A stretch of DNA of 64,000 nucleotides from Streptomyces fulvoviolaceus (GCF_000718165.1 NZ_JOEY01000002.1:310001-374000); one strand, 5' to 3'. Positions 15,945 through 26,294 are shown, counted from the stretch's first letter. Notes: generated from the letters alone by a model not told the origin. Program-made: numbers and translations.

Positions 15945-15985
15945 AAGGCCCGATCGTAGGGACGGAAAGCGGGGCATGTCACCGG
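15945..15985 (-). promoter_or_regulatory. Promoter of the leader peptide/sulfurtransferase transcript
   Basis: -35 GTGACA and -10 TACGAT with an 18-base spacer. The start of transcription is predicted at or next to the leader ATG. Confidence 0.55.
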
Positions 15986-16143
15986 CGTGTCGGATGATGA
16001 GACGCGATCGTCCGCAATGTGAGATCAGAGAGCCGCCCAGGGCGTGATCCCACGGTTCCCGGCCCCATGTAGCCGTCATCACATCTACGGTACGGACGGC
16101 ACCGTCTCGCCTTTCGGACGCCGTCCGTCCATCGAAGGCGGTC

Positions 16144-16881
16144 CTACCCGGCCAGCTTGACGTTCGAACCCTTCACCGTGATCTCCACACCACTCTTCGC
16201 GGCCTCCACCTTGTCCAGCTGGATCCCGCCCGGCAGCCCCTCGATCTTCTGCTCGAAGTCGGTGATCGAGCGGACGTCGCCCTCGGCGAGGGAGACGTCG
16301 CCGAAGCTGGGCAGTGTGTCGGCGTGCACCTTCACGGTGTCACCCTCGACGGTGACCGTGGCGAGGACCGAGACCGGGTCGGACAGCTTGGTGCCGAGCA
16401 CCGTCGCCTCGATCTCGACCTTGATCTTGCCGTTGCCGCCGTCGGAGAGGCCGACGACGTTGGCAGTGACGCCCTGGGCGATCTCGGTGGGCTCGGACTG
16501 GGCGGCCTTCAGCAGCTCGGCGTAGGAGACGGACGCGGTGCCGGTGGCGTCGGCCGCGGTGGCGGAGCTGTAGTCGCCGGAGAACGCGACGCCCTTCATG
16601 CTCGCCTTGAGGTCGTCGATCCGGATCGTCCCCCCGTCCGTACCGGTGTCCGCCTCGTAGTCGGCGATGCCGACCTCCACGTCGTCCAGCTCCCCGCCGG
16701 CGACCTGGGTGAGGAAGGGGAAGCCCTTGATGGACACGTCCGGGGTGGTGGCCAGGTTCTCCGTGGTCTTCAGCTTGTCCGCGACCTCACCCTCCGCGAA
16801 GTGGACCGCTACGCGATCGGCGATGACGAAGAGGCCGCCGAGGATCACGACGACGATCAGAAGTATTCGCAGGGCGCGCAT
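16144..16881 (-). CDS. DUF2993 (LmeA-like) membrane-anchored protein
   Basis: 245 residues. It has an N-terminal signal anchor (LRILLIVVVILGGLFVIADRV) followed by the DUF2993 domain with the family phrase VSIKGFPFLTQVAGGELDDVEV. Mycobacterial LmeA of this family is a cell-envelope mannosidase, but most members are uncharacterised. A longer relative with the same GFPFLTQVA phrase is encoded at 46249. Monocistronic in appearance. Confidence 0.85.
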   Translation of the reverse strand: MRALRILLIVVVILGGLFVIADRVAVHFAEGEVADKLKTTENLATTPDVSIKGFPFLTQVAGGELDDVEVGIADYEADTGTDGGTIRIDDLKASMKGVAFSGDYSSATAADATGTASVSYAELLKAAQSEPTEIAQGVTANVVGLSDGGNGKIKVEIEATVLGTKLSDPVSVLATVTVEGDTVKVHADTLPSFGDVSLAEGDVRSITDFEQKIEGLPGGIQLDKVEAAKSGVEITVKGSNVKLAG

Positions 16882-17002
16882 GCGGTGGTCCCCCAGAGCG
16901 GCGGTCGGTTGACGGACGGGTTGGCCGTCGACGGCGAGACTAACCCTGGGAACAACGGCAGTTCGGAAATTGTCGACCGCCTGTGACAGGAGAGACGACC
17001 GG

Positions 17003-18076
17003 CTACCCCAGCGCCCGCCCCAGCACGTACACCGCCGGAGCGGCCGCCGCCAGCGGCAGTGCCACCCCCGCCGTGAAGTGCACGAACCGCGACGGATAGT
17101 CGTAGCTCGCCACCCGGTGTCCGATCAGCGCGCACACTGCCGCGCCCGCGCCCAGCAGCGCGCCGTTCGCGCCCAGACCTGTCATCCCGCCGACCGCGAT
17201 GCCCGCACCCGCGGCGGCGAGCAGGGACACGACCACGGAGGCCGCGGTGGGCAGGGGAAGCGCGCGGGCCAGTACGGCGGCCGCCACCGCGGCCGCGCCG
17301 ACCGTGACCGCGTCCGGCTCGGCCGCGAGGTGCCCGGCCGCGACGATGGCCAGCGCCGACGAGGCGACGGTCGCCATCAGGCCGTACATCCGCTCGTCGG
17401 GCTCGGCGTGCGAGCGCAGTTGCAGGACGAGGGTGAGGAGCACCCACACGCCCAGCGTGCCGAGGATCGCGGCGGGTCCGTTCTCCCGGCCGGCCGCGAG
17501 GAGCGCGACGTCCGCCACCAGCGCCCCGAGGAACGCCAGCGCGATGCCCTGCCGGGCGGGCCACATGCCGTTCAGCCGGAACCAGCCCGCCGCCGTGACG
17601 GCCTGCAGGACGACAAGGGGAACGAGGAGGGCGTACGACCCGACGGCCGCCGTACCGGAGAGCAGGAGCCCGAGAAGCGCGGTGAGCGCGGCGGGCTGCA
17701 CGCCGGGCTCGATGATCGGGGACCGGCCTTCGAGGCGGGCGCGCTGGGCGTCGGTGATACGGGGGTTGCCGGCGACGGTGGCGGGGCCGTAGTCGGAGGC
17801 GGGTTCGGCCGCGGGAGCCTGCGGTTCAGGGGCCGGAGGGGTGTAGGGGGCCTGGTGCGCGGGGTCGTACCCCTGCGGCGGCAGATACGCGGTGTCCGGG
17901 GCGGCCTGCACCGGTGCCTGCACCTGTGTCTCCCAGGTCTGCCCCTGCCACTGCTGGGTGTACTGCTGGGCGGCCTGCGGATCGTCGTAGCCCTGCTGCC
18001 CCGGCCAGGCGGCCGGCTGCTGCTGGTAAGGGTCGTACCCCTGCGGGTACTGCCCCTCATACGGCTGGTCGGTCAT
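17003..18076 (-). CDS. Polytopic membrane protein with Gln/Pro/Tyr-rich N-terminus
   Basis: 357 residues. The first 130 are low-complexity (repeats of QGYDPY, QQ, PPAPEPQAP) and cytoplasmic. The rest contains about eight to nine hydrophobic helices with no transporter motif that I recognise. The ATG was chosen because GGAGG lies six bases upstream; a GTG two codons earlier overlaps that site. The stop of the MoaD-like gene is two bases upstream, so the two genes are cotranscribed. Function unknown. Confidence 0.8.
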   Translation of the reverse strand: MTDQPYEGQYPQGYDPYQQQPAAWPGQQGYDDPQAAQQYTQQWQGQTWETQVQAPVQAAPDTAYLPPQGYDPAHQAPYTPPAPEPQAPAAEPASDYGPATVAGNPRITDAQRARLEGRSPIIEPGVQPAALTALLGLLLSGTAAVGSYALLVPLVVLQAVTAAGWFRLNGMWPARQGIALAFLGALVADVALLAAGRENGPAAILGTLGVWVLLTLVLQLRSHAEPDERMYGLMATVASSALAIVAAGHLAAEPDAVTVGAAAVAAAVLARALPLPTAASVVVSLLAAAGAGIAVGGMTGLGANGALLGAGAAVCALIGHRVASYDYPSRFVHFTAGVALPLAAAAPAVYVLGRALG

Positions 18077-18078
18077 CG

Positions 18079-18333
18079 TCACCCTCCTGCGAACGGCGGG
18101 AGCACCTCGACCGTGCCGCCGTCGGCCAGCCGTACCGTCTCATGTCCGCGGGTGCCCACGGGATCACCGTCGACGAGGAACGAGCATCGCTGCAGGACGC
18201 GCACGAGTTCGCCGGGGTGTCGCTCGCGCGCGGCGGCGAGCGCCTCGGCGAGGGTGGCCGCGTCGTGCGGCTCCTCGGCGACTCCGGCGGCGGCCTTCGC
18301 GGCGGCCCAGTAGCGCACCGTGACCTTTGCCAT
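18079..18333 (-). CDS. moaD: MoaD/ThiS-type sulfur carrier protein
   Basis: 84 residues with a ubiquitin-like fold, from [15 protein letters not shown] to the C-terminal PPFAGG, whose terminal Gly-Gly is adenylated and thiocarboxylated in molybdopterin synthesis. Start chosen at the ATG after GAGGAAG rather than four codons earlier. Small-subunit molybdopterin synthase is the best call; a ThiS-like carrier for another pathway is possible because no MoaE is nearby. Confidence 0.85.
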   Translation of the reverse strand: MAKVTVRYWAAAKAAAGVAEEPHDAATLAEALAAARERHPGELVRVLQRCSFLVDGDPVGTRGHETVRLADGGTVEVLPPFAGG

Positions 18334-18370
18334 CTGCTTCCTCAATCAATTGATGGTGAACACGGCCAGG

Positions 18371-19234
18371 CTAGCCGCCCGCCATGACACCCCAGTCCCC
18401 GATACGGCCCAGCAGCTCGCCGTCGGCCGCGTGCTCCGCGTGGCCCATGCCCGGCTCCACCCAGAGCTCTCCGTGCTCGCCGGCCGCGGCCGCCAGCATG
18501 CGGGGGTGGTCGAGAGGGAAGTAGCCGTCCCGGTCACCGTGCACGATCAGCAGCGGTGTCGGGGCGATCCGGGGCACCGCCTCCACCGGGGAGAGCGGGA
18601 CCGGGTCCCACTCCCGGTGGTGGATGCGGGTACGGAGTCCGTAGCGGCTCACCAGGCGGCCCTCGGGGCGCGTTACCAGCCAGTGGACCCTTCGCATAGG
18701 GGCCGTGCCCCGGTAGTACCAGCGAGCGGGTGCGCTCACCGAAACCACCGCGTCCGAGTGCGCTTCCGTGCGCCCCTCGCGCCCCGGCCGGTACAGGGCC
18801 GCGTGCCTCAGGACCACGGAACCGCCCATCGAGAAGCCCACCGTCGCCACGCGCGCGTGGCCGAGCGAGCGCGCCCACTGCACCGCGGCGGCCAGATCCA
18901 GCACCTCGCGGTCGCCGACCGTGGAGCGCCCGCCGGAGGCTCCGTGGCCGCGGAAGGAGAACGTGACCACGGCGCCGTACTGCGTGAACGCCTTCACCAC
19001 CCGGCGAACATGAGGACGATCCACATCACCGGTGAAACCGTGCGCGATCACGAACACCAGGTCACGCACAGGTGGCGCGGAAGCGTCGTATACGACGGCC
19101 TTCGGGTCGTATACGGAATCGATCGTCACGCCATCGGCGGTGTGCAGAAACGTCCGTATAGGTGCGTGTCTGGTCGTCTCGGAATGCGGACTCACCGTGG
19201 AACGCGCCACACGACCTGCCGAATCAGTGCTCAT
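18371..19234 (-). CDS. Alpha/beta hydrolase
   Basis: 287 residues. The alpha/beta hydrolase core runs from [16 protein letters not shown] (oxyanion HG) through [10 protein letters not shown] to the nucleophile elbow GFSMGG (Ser near 144). The acid is in [15 protein letters not shown] and the His in GMGHAEHA. Substrate unknown; serine esterase or peptidase-like. GAGGAG ten bases before the ATG. Divergent from glnR with a 159-base gap. Confidence 0.88.
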   Translation of the reverse strand: MSTDSAGRVARSTVSPHSETTRHAPIRTFLHTADGVTIDSVYDPKAVVYDASAPPVRDLVFVIAHGFTGDVDRPHVRRVVKAFTQYGAVVTFSFRGHGASGGRSTVGDREVLDLAAAVQWARSLGHARVATVGFSMGGSVVLRHAALYRPGREGRTEAHSDAVVSVSAPARWYYRGTAPMRRVHWLVTRPEGRLVSRYGLRTRIHHREWDPVPLSPVEAVPRIAPTPLLIVHGDRDGYFPLDHPRMLAAAAGEHGELWVEPGMGHAEHAADGELLGRIGDWGVMAGG

Positions 19235-19393
19235 GTGGGCTATTCTCCTCAACAGAGGACTCGGGCAGCGCAGCCCCCGGGTCCTTTTGTGCTTTCGAGA
19301 GCGCTGTATACGAAAGCACCGTGCTCTACCGCAGTGCCGCAGTACCCGCAGTGCCGCAAACGTCCTCGCAGGGACCGAGGAGGAACCAGACGT

Positions 19394-20194
19394 ATGAGTT
19401 CTCTGCTGCTCCTGACCAATGCCCTCCAGCCGTCGACGGAGGTGCTGCCTGCCCTCGGACTGCTGCTGCACAACGTGCGCGTGGCTCCGGCGGAAGGCCC
19501 CGCCCTCGTCGACACCCCCGGTGCCGACGTCATCCTCATCGATGGTCGCCGTGACCTTCCCCAGGTGCGCAGCCTGTGCCAGCTGCTGCGTTCCACCGGG
19601 CCCGGCTGTCCGCTCATCCTCGTCGTGACCGAGGGCGGCCTCGCGGCCGTCACCGCCGACTGGGGCATCGACGACGTCCTGCTGGACACCGCCGGACCGG
19701 CGGAGGTCGAGGCACGACTCCGGCTGGCCATGGGCCGCCAGCAGATCGTCAACGACGACTCCCCGATGGAGATCCGCAACGGCGACCTCTCGGTCGACGA
19801 GGCGACCTACTCCGCCAAGCTCAAGGGCCGGGTCCTCGACCTGACCTTCAAGGAGTTCGAGCTCCTCAAGTACCTCGCCCAGCACCCGGGCCGCGTCTTC
19901 ACGCGCGCGCAGCTGCTGCAGGAGGTCTGGGGCTACGACTACTTCGGTGGCACCAGGACCGTCGACGTGCACGTACGACGTCTGCGCGCCAAGCTCGGAC
20001 CCGAGCACGAGTCGCTGATCGGGACCGTCCGGAACGTCGGTTACCGATTTGTGACCCCTGAAAAGGGCGGGGCCGGCGTGAGCGACGAGGCGAAGGCCAA
20101 GAGCGCCGTTTCCGGCCCTTCCGACCAGGCAAAGCCGGAGGATGCGGACGAGACGGCCGCCCTGGACGCCGCCGAGGTACCGGCCGAGGCATAG
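19394..20194 (+). CDS. glnR: GlnR, global nitrogen regulator
   Basis: 266 residues. An OmpR-type orphan response regulator that activates glnA, amtB and other nitrogen genes in Streptomyces. The receiver domain (residues 1-120, [19 protein letters not shown]) keeps an Asp in VILIDGRRD but lacks a normal acidic phosphorylation pocket, as known for GlnR. The DNA-binding domain runs to about residue 220 ([26 protein letters not shown]). A low-complexity tail of about 40 residues follows. No kinase is adjacent. GAGGAACC site before the ATG. Confidence 0.95.
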   Translation: MSSLLLLTNALQPSTEVLPALGLLLHNVRVAPAEGPALVDTPGADVILIDGRRDLPQVRSLCQLLRSTGPGCPLILVVTEGGLAAVTADWGIDDVLLDTAGPAEVEARLRLAMGRQQIVNDDSPMEIRNGDLSVDEATYSAKLKGRVLDLTFKEFELLKYLAQHPGRVFTRAQLLQEVWGYDYFGGTRTVDVHVRRLRAKLGPEHESLIGTVRNVGYRFVTPEKGGAGVSDEAKAKSAVSGPSDQAKPEDADETAALDAAEVPAEA

Positions 20195-20313
20195 CGGACG
20201 CCCCGCCTGGGCATGGCTCCCGCACCGGTGCACCACCCGGTCCACCACCGCGGGAGCGCAGGGAAGCTCTTTACGCCCTGCCCAGAGCGGGTCCATCCGC
20301 GTAGACTCCGCGC

Positions 20314-21336
20314 GTGGCCAAGGTAACCAGGGATGATGTAGCGCGACTGGCGGGGACGTCTACCGCCGTCGTCAGCTATGTCATCAACAACGGACCCCGG
20401 CCGGTTGCCCCGGCCACGCGCGAGCGTGTCCTCGCCGCGATCAAGGAACTGGGGTACCGGCCCGACCGGGTGGCCCAGGCGATGGCGTCGCGGCGCACGG
20501 ACCTCATAGGCCTGATCGTGCCGGACGCCCGCCAGCCCTTCTTCGGGGAGATGGCGCACGCGGTCGAACAGGCCGCCTCCGAGCGCGGAAAAATGGTGCT
20601 GGTCGGGAACTCCGACTACATCGCCGAGCGCGAGGTCCACTATCTGCGGGCCTTCCTCGGTATGCGGGTCTCCGGACTCATCCTGGTCAGCCACGCCCTG
20701 AACGACAACGCGGCGGCGGAGATCGAGGCCTGGGACGCCCGGGTGGTCCTCCTCCACGAGCGGCCCGAGGCGATAGACGACGTCGCCGTCGTCACGGACG
20801 ACCTCGGCGGCGCCCACCTCGCCGTGCAGCACCTGCTGGAGCACGGCAACGAGTACGTCGCCTGTATGGGCGGCACCGCCGAGACCCCCTCCGTCGGCGA
20901 CCCCGTCTCCGACCACGTCGAGGGCTGGCGGCGCGCGATGGACGAGGCCGGGATCCCCACCGAGGGACGGCTCTTCGAGGCGCCGTACAACCGCTACGAC
21001 GCCTATCAGGTGGCCCTCGGCATCCTGTCCGGCCCCCAGCGCCCGCCGGCCATCTTCTGCTCCACCGACGACCAGGCGATCGGCCTGCTGCGCGCGGCGC
21101 GCGAACTGCGCATCGACGTGCCGGGCGAGCTGGCGGTCATCGGCTTCGACGACATCAAGGAAGCGGCCCTCGCTGACCCGCCCATGACAACGATCGCATC
21201 GGACCGGTCCGCGATGGCCCGGGCCGCGGTGGATCTGGTCCTGGACGACGGCCTGCGGGTCGCGGGTTCGCGGCGCGAGCGGCTGAAGGTGTTCCCGTCG
21301 CGGCTGGTGCGGCGGCGGTCCTGCGGATGTGAGTAG
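20314..21336 (+). CDS. LacI-family transcriptional regulator
   Basis: 340 residues. N-terminal LacI helix-turn-helix ([24 protein letters not shown]) with hinge helix ([12 protein letters not shown]), followed by a periplasmic-binding-protein-like sensor domain ([21 protein letters not shown]). TAGACT sits six bases before the GTG, which indicates a leaderless mRNA. It follows glnR in the same direction; no sugar operon is adjacent, so the regulon and ligand are open. Ends in an unusual Arg/Cys-rich tail (RRRSCGCE). Confidence 0.9.
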   Translation: MAKVTRDDVARLAGTSTAVVSYVINNGPRPVAPATRERVLAAIKELGYRPDRVAQAMASRRTDLIGLIVPDARQPFFGEMAHAVEQAASERGKMVLVGNSDYIAEREVHYLRAFLGMRVSGLILVSHALNDNAAAEIEAWDARVVLLHERPEAIDDVAVVTDDLGGAHLAVQHLLEHGNEYVACMGGTAETPSVGDPVSDHVEGWRRAMDEAGIPTEGRLFEAPYNRYDAYQVALGILSGPQRPPAIFCSTDDQAIGLLRAARELRIDVPGELAVIGFDDIKEAALADPPMTTIASDRSAMARAAVDLVLDDGLRVAGSRRERLKVFPSRLVRRRSCGCE

Positions 21337-21395
21337 TCGCTCCGCTGGTCGGGCCGTCTTTCGACTTGCGGTCCGCTGTGGCTGGTCGCGCCCGC

Positions 21396-21432
21396 GCGGC
21401 GGAGCCGCATATCGACACAGCCCCGCGCCCCT
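21396..21432. repeat. Dispersed repeat (family B)
   Basis: GCGCGGCGGAGCCGCATAT then CGACACAGCCCCGCGCCCC. It is preceded by a GTGGCTGGTCGCGCCC segment that also precedes the copy at 50539. Confidence 0.7.
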
Positions 21433-21520
21433 GGGTGGGCTTTCATGAGGCCTTTCTGAGAGGCGCCCCCTAGCTGCCGGAACCTTCTTTATATCGGGCA
21501 TACGAGGTTCTGGCGGCGTT

Positions 21521-21549
21521 CTCAGGGAGCACTCAGGGAGCTCTCATGG
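21521..21549 (+). promoter_or_regulatory. Direct-repeat regulator site upstream of htrA
   Basis: CTCAGGGAGC occurs twice at an exact 11-base period, followed by CTCATGG. Direct repeats of one helical turn are typical for OmpR-type response regulators. The two-component system downstream of htrA is the obvious candidate. Confidence 0.5.
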
Positions 21550-21570
21550 TGGGGCGACAAGCTCATTTCC

Positions 21571-22767
21571 ATGACCGAGAGCTTCCGCCGCAGCGGCGAG
21601 TACGAGAACGCGAACCAGGGTGACCAGCAGCAGTACGGCCACCCCCAGCAGCAGCACTCCTCCTCTCCCGTGAACCCGGAGTGGCCGCCCCCGCCGGCCC
21701 ACCAGCCCGCGCAGCCGGTCACCGTCGAGCCCGGCACGACCGTGTGGCCCGCGCAGTCCGCACAGGCCCCGGCCCCGGCCCCCGCCGCCTTCGCGGACGG
21801 CGGTTCCTACGGCGGTGACGGCAACGGCGGCGGTACGGCTCTCCTCACCGCGGCACCGGCCGAGGCCGCGCCCGAAGCGAAGAAGAAGCGCGCCAAGGGC
21901 CCCTTCGCCCTCCTCGCCGCCGTCGCGATCGTCGCCGCGGCCATCGGAGGCGGTACCGCCTACGGCATCCAGGAACTGACCGGCAACGACACGGTCTCCA
22001 CCAGCAGCACCAGCACCAGCGTGGTCCCGTCCTCCGCCAAGGGCACGGTCTCCGGGGTCGCCAAGGCGGTCAGCCCGAGCATCGTCGAGATCAACGCCAC
22101 CTCGAACGCCGGTGAGTCCACCGGTTCCGGCGTGATCATCACCAGCGACGGCGAGATCATCACCAACAACCACGTCATCTCCGGCGCCACCTCGATCAAG
22201 GTGAGCACCAGCGACGGCAAGTCCTACACCGCGCAGGTCGTCGGCACCGACAGCAAGAAGGACCTCGCCCTGATCAAGCTGGAGAACGCCTCCGGCCTGA
22301 CCGCGGCCACCCTCGGCGACTCCGACGGTGTGCAGGTCGGCGACGAGGTCGTGGCGATCGGCTCCCCCGAGGGCCTGACCGGCACCGTCACCAGCGGCAT
22401 CGTCTCCGCCCTGAACCGTGACGTGACCGTCTCGACCGACGAGAGCCAGAGCCAGGGGCAGAGTCAGGGCCAGAGCGGCGGCAGCGGCCAGTGGCCGTTC
22501 GAGTTCGGCGGCCAGGAGTTCAACGGCGACACCGGTTCCTCGACGACGACGTACAAGGCGATCCAGACGGACGCCTCGTTGAACCCCGGCAACTCCGGCG
22601 GCGCGCTCATCGACATGAACGGCAACATCATCGGCATCAACTCCGCGATGTACTCCGCCAGTTCGGACTCCTCGACGGCCGGCAGCGCGGGCCTCGGCTT
22701 CTCCATCCCGATCAACACCGTCAAGTCCGACCTGGCCACGCTGCGGGCCGGCGGCGCCGACAGCTGA
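21571..22767 (+). CDS. HtrA-type membrane-anchored serine protease lacking PDZ
   Basis: 398 residues. It has a Gln/Pro-rich cytoplasmic tail, a membrane helix near 111-132 (PFALLAAVAIVAAAIGGGTAYGI), then a trypsin-like domain outside the cell. The catalytic triad is His201 (TNNHVIS), Asp231 (KKDLALIKL) and Ser342 (NPGNSGG). A GQSQGQSQGQ low-complexity loop lies at about 291-307. The protein stops shortly after the protease domain, so there is no PDZ domain for substrate binding. It quality-controls extracytoplasmic proteins. Likely regulated by the adjacent two-component system through the direct repeats upstream. Confidence 0.92.
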   Translation: MTESFRRSGEYENANQGDQQQYGHPQQQHSSSPVNPEWPPPPAHQPAQPVTVEPGTTVWPAQSAQAPAPAPAAFADGGSYGGDGNGGGTALLTAAPAEAAPEAKKKRAKGPFALLAAVAIVAAAIGGGTAYGIQELTGNDTVSTSSTSTSVVPSSAKGTVSGVAKAVSPSIVEINATSNAGESTGSGVIITSDGEIITNNHVISGATSIKVSTSDGKSYTAQVVGTDSKKDLALIKLENASGLTAATLGDSDGVQVGDEVVAIGSPEGLTGTVTSGIVSALNRDVTVSTDESQSQGQSQGQSGGSGQWPFEFGGQEFNGDTGSSTTTYKAIQTDASLNPGNSGGALIDMNGNIIGINSAMYSASSDSSTAGSAGLGFSIPINTVKSDLATLRAGGADS

Positions 22768-22799
22768 ATCAGTTCCTCAGAACCAGTAGGGAGTACGTC

Positions 22800-22988
22800 A
22801 TGATCAAGCAGGTTTCGCACACGGTGGCCGGTACCGACGCGGCCGGGTTCGCCCTGGCTCTTGAGGTGGCGTACGAGCTGCACCCGCCGGTGACGCGGGC
22901 GCCCGAGGTGTCGGCGCCCGCGGCGGTGGCCCGACGTGGCACGACCGCCGGCGCCCGCGCCCGCCGCCGTAGCGTGGCACGCGGCTGA
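22800..22988 (+). CDS. Small basic protein, hypothetical
   Basis: 62 residues. The start has AGGGAG seven bases upstream and lies 33 bases after htrA. The sequence ([22 protein letters not shown] then an Ala/Arg-rich tail, [15 protein letters not shown]) has no domain I recognise. It may be a real small gene in the htrA transcript or a chance frame. Confidence 0.4.
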   Translation: MIKQVSHTVAGTDAAGFALALEVAYELHPPVTRAPEVSAPAAVARRGTTAGARARRRSVARG

Positions 22989-23097
22989 TCGTCCCTTAGG
23001 GCCGCCTTTACGCACCAGCCGGGAACCATGCGAGGCTGAAAGCGTTCAGTACCTTCAGCCCCCTTTTCTTCCCATCGCACCCGAGGATCCGAAGCCC

Positions 23098-23835
23098 ATG
23101 AGCCCCGCCGAAGGCGACCGTGACCCCCAGCGCATCCTGATCGTCGACGACGAGCCGGCGGTGCGTGAAGCACTCCAGCGCAGCCTCGCCTTCGAGGGCT
23201 ACGACACGGAGGTCGCCGTGGACGGCGCGGACGCACTGGAGAAGGCGACCGCCTACCAGCCCGACCTCGTGGTCCTCGACATCCAGATGCCCCGCATGGA
23301 CGGCCTCACCGCCGCCCGCCGGATGCGCGGCGCGGGCACGACGACCCCGATCCTCATGCTCACGGCCCGTGACACGGTCGGCGACCGGGTGACGGGGCTG
23401 GACGCGGGCGCCGACGACTACCTGGTCAAGCCCTTCGAGCTCGACGAACTCTTCGCCCGCGTCCGGGCGTTGCTGCGGCGCAGCTCGTACGCGGCGGCGG
23501 CCGGTGCGGGTGCCGCGGAGCTGGACGAGGCGCTGACCTTCGCCGACCTGCGCATGGACCTCGCTACGCGGGAGGTCACGCGGGCCGGGCGGCCGGTGGA
23601 GCTGACCCGTACGGAGTTCACGCTCCTCGAGATGTTCATGGCCCACCCGCGCCAGGTCCTCACGCGTGAGCAGATCCTGAAGGCGGTGTGGGGCTTCGAC
23701 TTCGAGCCGTCGTCGAACTCGCTCGACGTGTACGTCATGTACCTGCGTCGCAAGACCGAGGCGGGCGGCGAACCGCGGCTCGTGCACACGGTGCGTGGTG
23801 TGGGGTATGTGCTGCGGCAGGGCGGCGCGGAGTGA
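23098..23835 (+). CDS. OmpR-family response regulator
   Basis: 245 residues. The receiver (residues 13-125) has the acidic pair in LIVDDEP, phospho-Asp in [13 protein letters not shown], Thr in MLTARD and Lys in DYLVKPF. The DNA-binding domain has [26 protein letters not shown]. Its stop overlaps the kinase start by four bases. With htrA upstream this forms an envelope-stress type unit. The recognition region is nearly the same as in the orphan regulator at 39205. Confidence 0.92.
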   Translation: MSPAEGDRDPQRILIVDDEPAVREALQRSLAFEGYDTEVAVDGADALEKATAYQPDLVVLDIQMPRMDGLTAARRMRGAGTTTPILMLTARDTVGDRVTGLDAGADDYLVKPFELDELFARVRALLRRSSYAAAAGAGAAELDEALTFADLRMDLATREVTRAGRPVELTRTEFTLLEMFMAHPRQVLTREQILKAVWGFDFEPSSNSLDVYVMYLRRKTEAGGEPRLVHTVRGVGYVLRQGGAE

Positions 23836-25286
23836 ACAGGCTGCTGCACCGGTTCCGGACGCTTCCGATCCGGGCCCGGCTGTCCTTGCTGGTCGCGGCG
23901 GCGGTGGCGTTCGCGGTGGCGGCGGTTTCGGTGACGTGTTGGTTCATCGTGCAGGGGAAGTTGTACGAGCAGCTGGACAACGACCTGCAGAGGGGAACGA
24001 GCGGCCCCCAGCAGATGCGCCAACTGCAGGAGGCACAGGTCGCCCTCAACAACTGCTCCAAGACCACGCAGGGCACCGGCCTCTTCCGCGGCAACTACAC
24101 CCAGGTGGTCACCGAGAGCGGAAAGGTCTGCGTCTTCGGCGACTCCACGGGCACGATCAAGGTCGCCCAGGCCGACAAGGACGTGATCGAGAAGGCGGAC
24201 AGGAGCAAGGTCTACTTCCGCAACGGCACCGATGAGGACGGCAACGAGGTGCGGGTGATGACCCGCCCCCTGGGCGCCACCGAAACCATTGCCGGGGAGG
24301 AAGGCCCCAAGATCGGGATCGTAGTCGCCGTCCCCCTGAGCAGCACCCAGAGCACCCTCAACGACCTCGCCCTCATTCTGCTCCTGGTCTCCGGAGTCGG
24401 AGTCATCGGCGCCGGAGCCGCCGGCCTGGCGGTCGCCCGAGCCGGCCTGCGTCCCGTCGATAAGCTCACCGAGGCCGTCGAACACGTCGCCCGTACCGAG
24501 GACTTGAGCATCCGTATCCCGGTCGAAGACGCTGATGACGAGGTCGCCCGTCTCTCCCGCTCCTTCAACTCGATGACGACCTCCCTGGCCAACTCCCGCG
24601 AGCTGCAGCAGCAGCTCATCGCGGACGCGGGTCATGAACTCCGTACGCCCCTCACGTCACTGCGCACCAACATCGAGCTCCTCACCCGCAGCGAGGAGAC
24701 CGGCCGCCCCATCCCCGAGGCCGACCGCAAGGCACTCCTCGCCTCGGTGAAGGCGCAGATGACCGAACTGGCCGCCCTGATCGGCGACTTGCAGGAGCTG
24801 TCCCGCTCGGAGGGCCAGCGCGGCGAACGCGTCCAGGTCGTGGCGCTGGAGGACACGGTCGAGTCGGCCCTGCGCCGGGCCCGGCTGCGGGGCCCGGAGC
24901 TGACGATCAACGCCGACCTCCAGCCCTGGTACGTACGGGCGGAACCGTCGGCGCTGGAGCGCGCAGTGGTCAACATCCTGGACAACGCGGTGAAGTTCAG
25001 CCCCGAGGGCGGCACGATCGAGGTGCAGCTGAACCAAGGCGTCCTGACGGTCCGCGACCACGGCCCTGGCATCCCCGCCGAGGAACTCCCCCACGTCTTC
25101 GACCGCTTCTGGCGCTCCCCTTCGGCGCGCGCTCTGCCAGGCTCGGGCCTCGGCCTGTCCATCGTGGCCCGCACGGTCCAGCAGGCAGGCGGCGAGGTAA
25201 CCCTGGGCCACGCGGAGGGTGGTGGCACCATAGCGACCGTACGATTGCCGGGCGCGCCAACCCCGCCACCCGAGCCTCAGCCGTAA
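23832..25286 (+). CDS. Sensor histidine kinase with a two-cysteine extracellular domain
   Basis: 484 residues. Membrane helices near 17-40 and 178-202 flank an extracellular sensor of about 135 residues. The sensor contains just two Cys (74 and 100), which could form a redox-sensitive disulfide. HAMP near 200-255, His268 in [13 protein letters not shown], then an HATPase domain ([30 protein letters not shown]). GTG start overlapping the response regulator stop. Partner of the regulator upstream, probable target htrA. Confidence 0.92.
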   Translation: MNRLLHRFRTLPIRARLSLLVAAAVAFAVAAVSVTCWFIVQGKLYEQLDNDLQRGTSGPQQMRQLQEAQVALNNCSKTTQGTGLFRGNYTQVVTESGKVCVFGDSTGTIKVAQADKDVIEKADRSKVYFRNGTDEDGNEVRVMTRPLGATETIAGEEGPKIGIVVAVPLSSTQSTLNDLALILLLVSGVGVIGAGAAGLAVARAGLRPVDKLTEAVEHVARTEDLSIRIPVEDADDEVARLSRSFNSMTTSLANSRELQQQLIADAGHELRTPLTSLRTNIELLTRSEETGRPIPEADRKALLASVKAQMTELAALIGDLQELSRSEGQRGERVQVVALEDTVESALRRARLRGPELTINADLQPWYVRAEPSALERAVVNILDNAVKFSPEGGTIEVQLNQGVLTVRDHGPGIPAEELPHVFDRFWRSPSARALPGSGLGLSIVARTVQQAGGEVTLGHAEGGGTIATVRLPGAPTPPPEPQP

Positions 25287-25697
25287 ATCTCTTGTTGGGG
25301 GGCAACATTTCCGTTCCCCGCAGAGACCCGACTGCGACTCCTGCACGGTATGGAGTATCCGCATGGGCGCTCCCCGGAACAGGGGTTAAGAATCCTTTCG
25401 ACCGGGTTGGCTAACCGTTTGGCCGTCTCCATATTCAGCCGTTTTTCCGAAATGCCCGGCGCCCAGCCCAGTGTTCCCAGCCATCAGCCCTCACAAACAA
25501 CACTCTTTGAAGGCCAATAGACCGTCACATCCTGGTCGCGAATCCGCCCGACACTAACCGAGTAATCAAGAGTTCAATTCGGGCAAATAGCCGAAAATTA
25601 CACAGGCTACCCAAACGAAGAGTGGTGACACAATAGAGCATCACGTGTACGGTGTGGAGGATTACTGATCGCCGGAACCCGACCCTGGGGGGGGGAC
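25287..25697. other. AT-richer intergenic region, left edge of the accessory region
   Basis: About 410 bases with visibly lower GC than the flanking core genes and no supported gene. I see no convincing terminator, repeat or promoter apart from the G9 run at 25687-25695 directly before the next gene's ATG. Confidence 0.5.
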
Positions 25698-26108
25698 ATG
25701 AAGGCCATTGGTCGAATTCTTGCGCTGGTTGCAACGCTGGCATCCTGCGCGCTGACGTCCACGACAGCGCATGCAAGCGAATCAGCCACCCAAGCCGACT
25801 GCTACACGACCTACAACATTTACGACCCCACCAAAGTGGGCTATATGGATTGGAATGCCGATCCGAACTCTTGCTACAGCAACGGTGACGCATTCAGAGT
25901 CTGCGACACCAAAGCAGACGGTTGGGGCGTCGCAGTAACAACGATAGACGCCGGAATCCGGGAAGCCACAACTGCGGGACACAGTTCACCGTATTGTTCC
26001 CCGTGGGTAACGGGGAACATCACGGAAGGCAAAGAGATCGAATTCAACGCCTACCTGGTGAAAGGGTCATCGAGCGTACACCTTGGCAGCATTACGGTGA
26101 CCGCTTAG
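25698..26108 (+). CDS. Secreted protein with four cysteines, hypothetical
   Basis: 136 residues with a clear Sec signal peptide (KAIGRILALVATLASCALTSTTAHAS, cleavage after AHA). The mature part of about 109 residues has four Cys (ADCYTTY, NSCYSNG, RVCDTK, PYCSPW), probably two disulfides, and beta-rich sequence ending GSITVTA. No family recognised. Codon use and base composition are less GC-biased than in the neighbours, suggesting recent acquisition. The ribosome site is a run of nine G three bases before the start, an unusual and potentially slippage-prone arrangement. Confidence 0.8.
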   Translation: MKAIGRILALVATLASCALTSTTAHASESATQADCYTTYNIYDPTKVGYMDWNADPNSCYSNGDAFRVCDTKADGWGVAVTTIDAGIREATTAGHSSPYCSPWVTGNITEGKEIEFNAYLVKGSSSVHLGSITVTA

Positions 26109-26294
26109 TCCACTCTTGCCTGAGTCTCCTCCTGTGACCGTGAAAGACCTCGATGTCGGCAGGAAGTGGCATGCGGAACAGACTGGGCACCCCGCCATCG
26201 GCCGGTCACAAGAGATGCTGAGTGCCTCCACGGTGATCGTGCCAACATAGACAGACCCGTTCGTCAGAACACCTGACGCCACATCTCAGACGCT

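Noticed and set aside
18371..20296. Single 641-codon minus-strand protein
   Set aside because: Its N-terminal half is the antisense of glnR; the real hydrolase starts at 19234.
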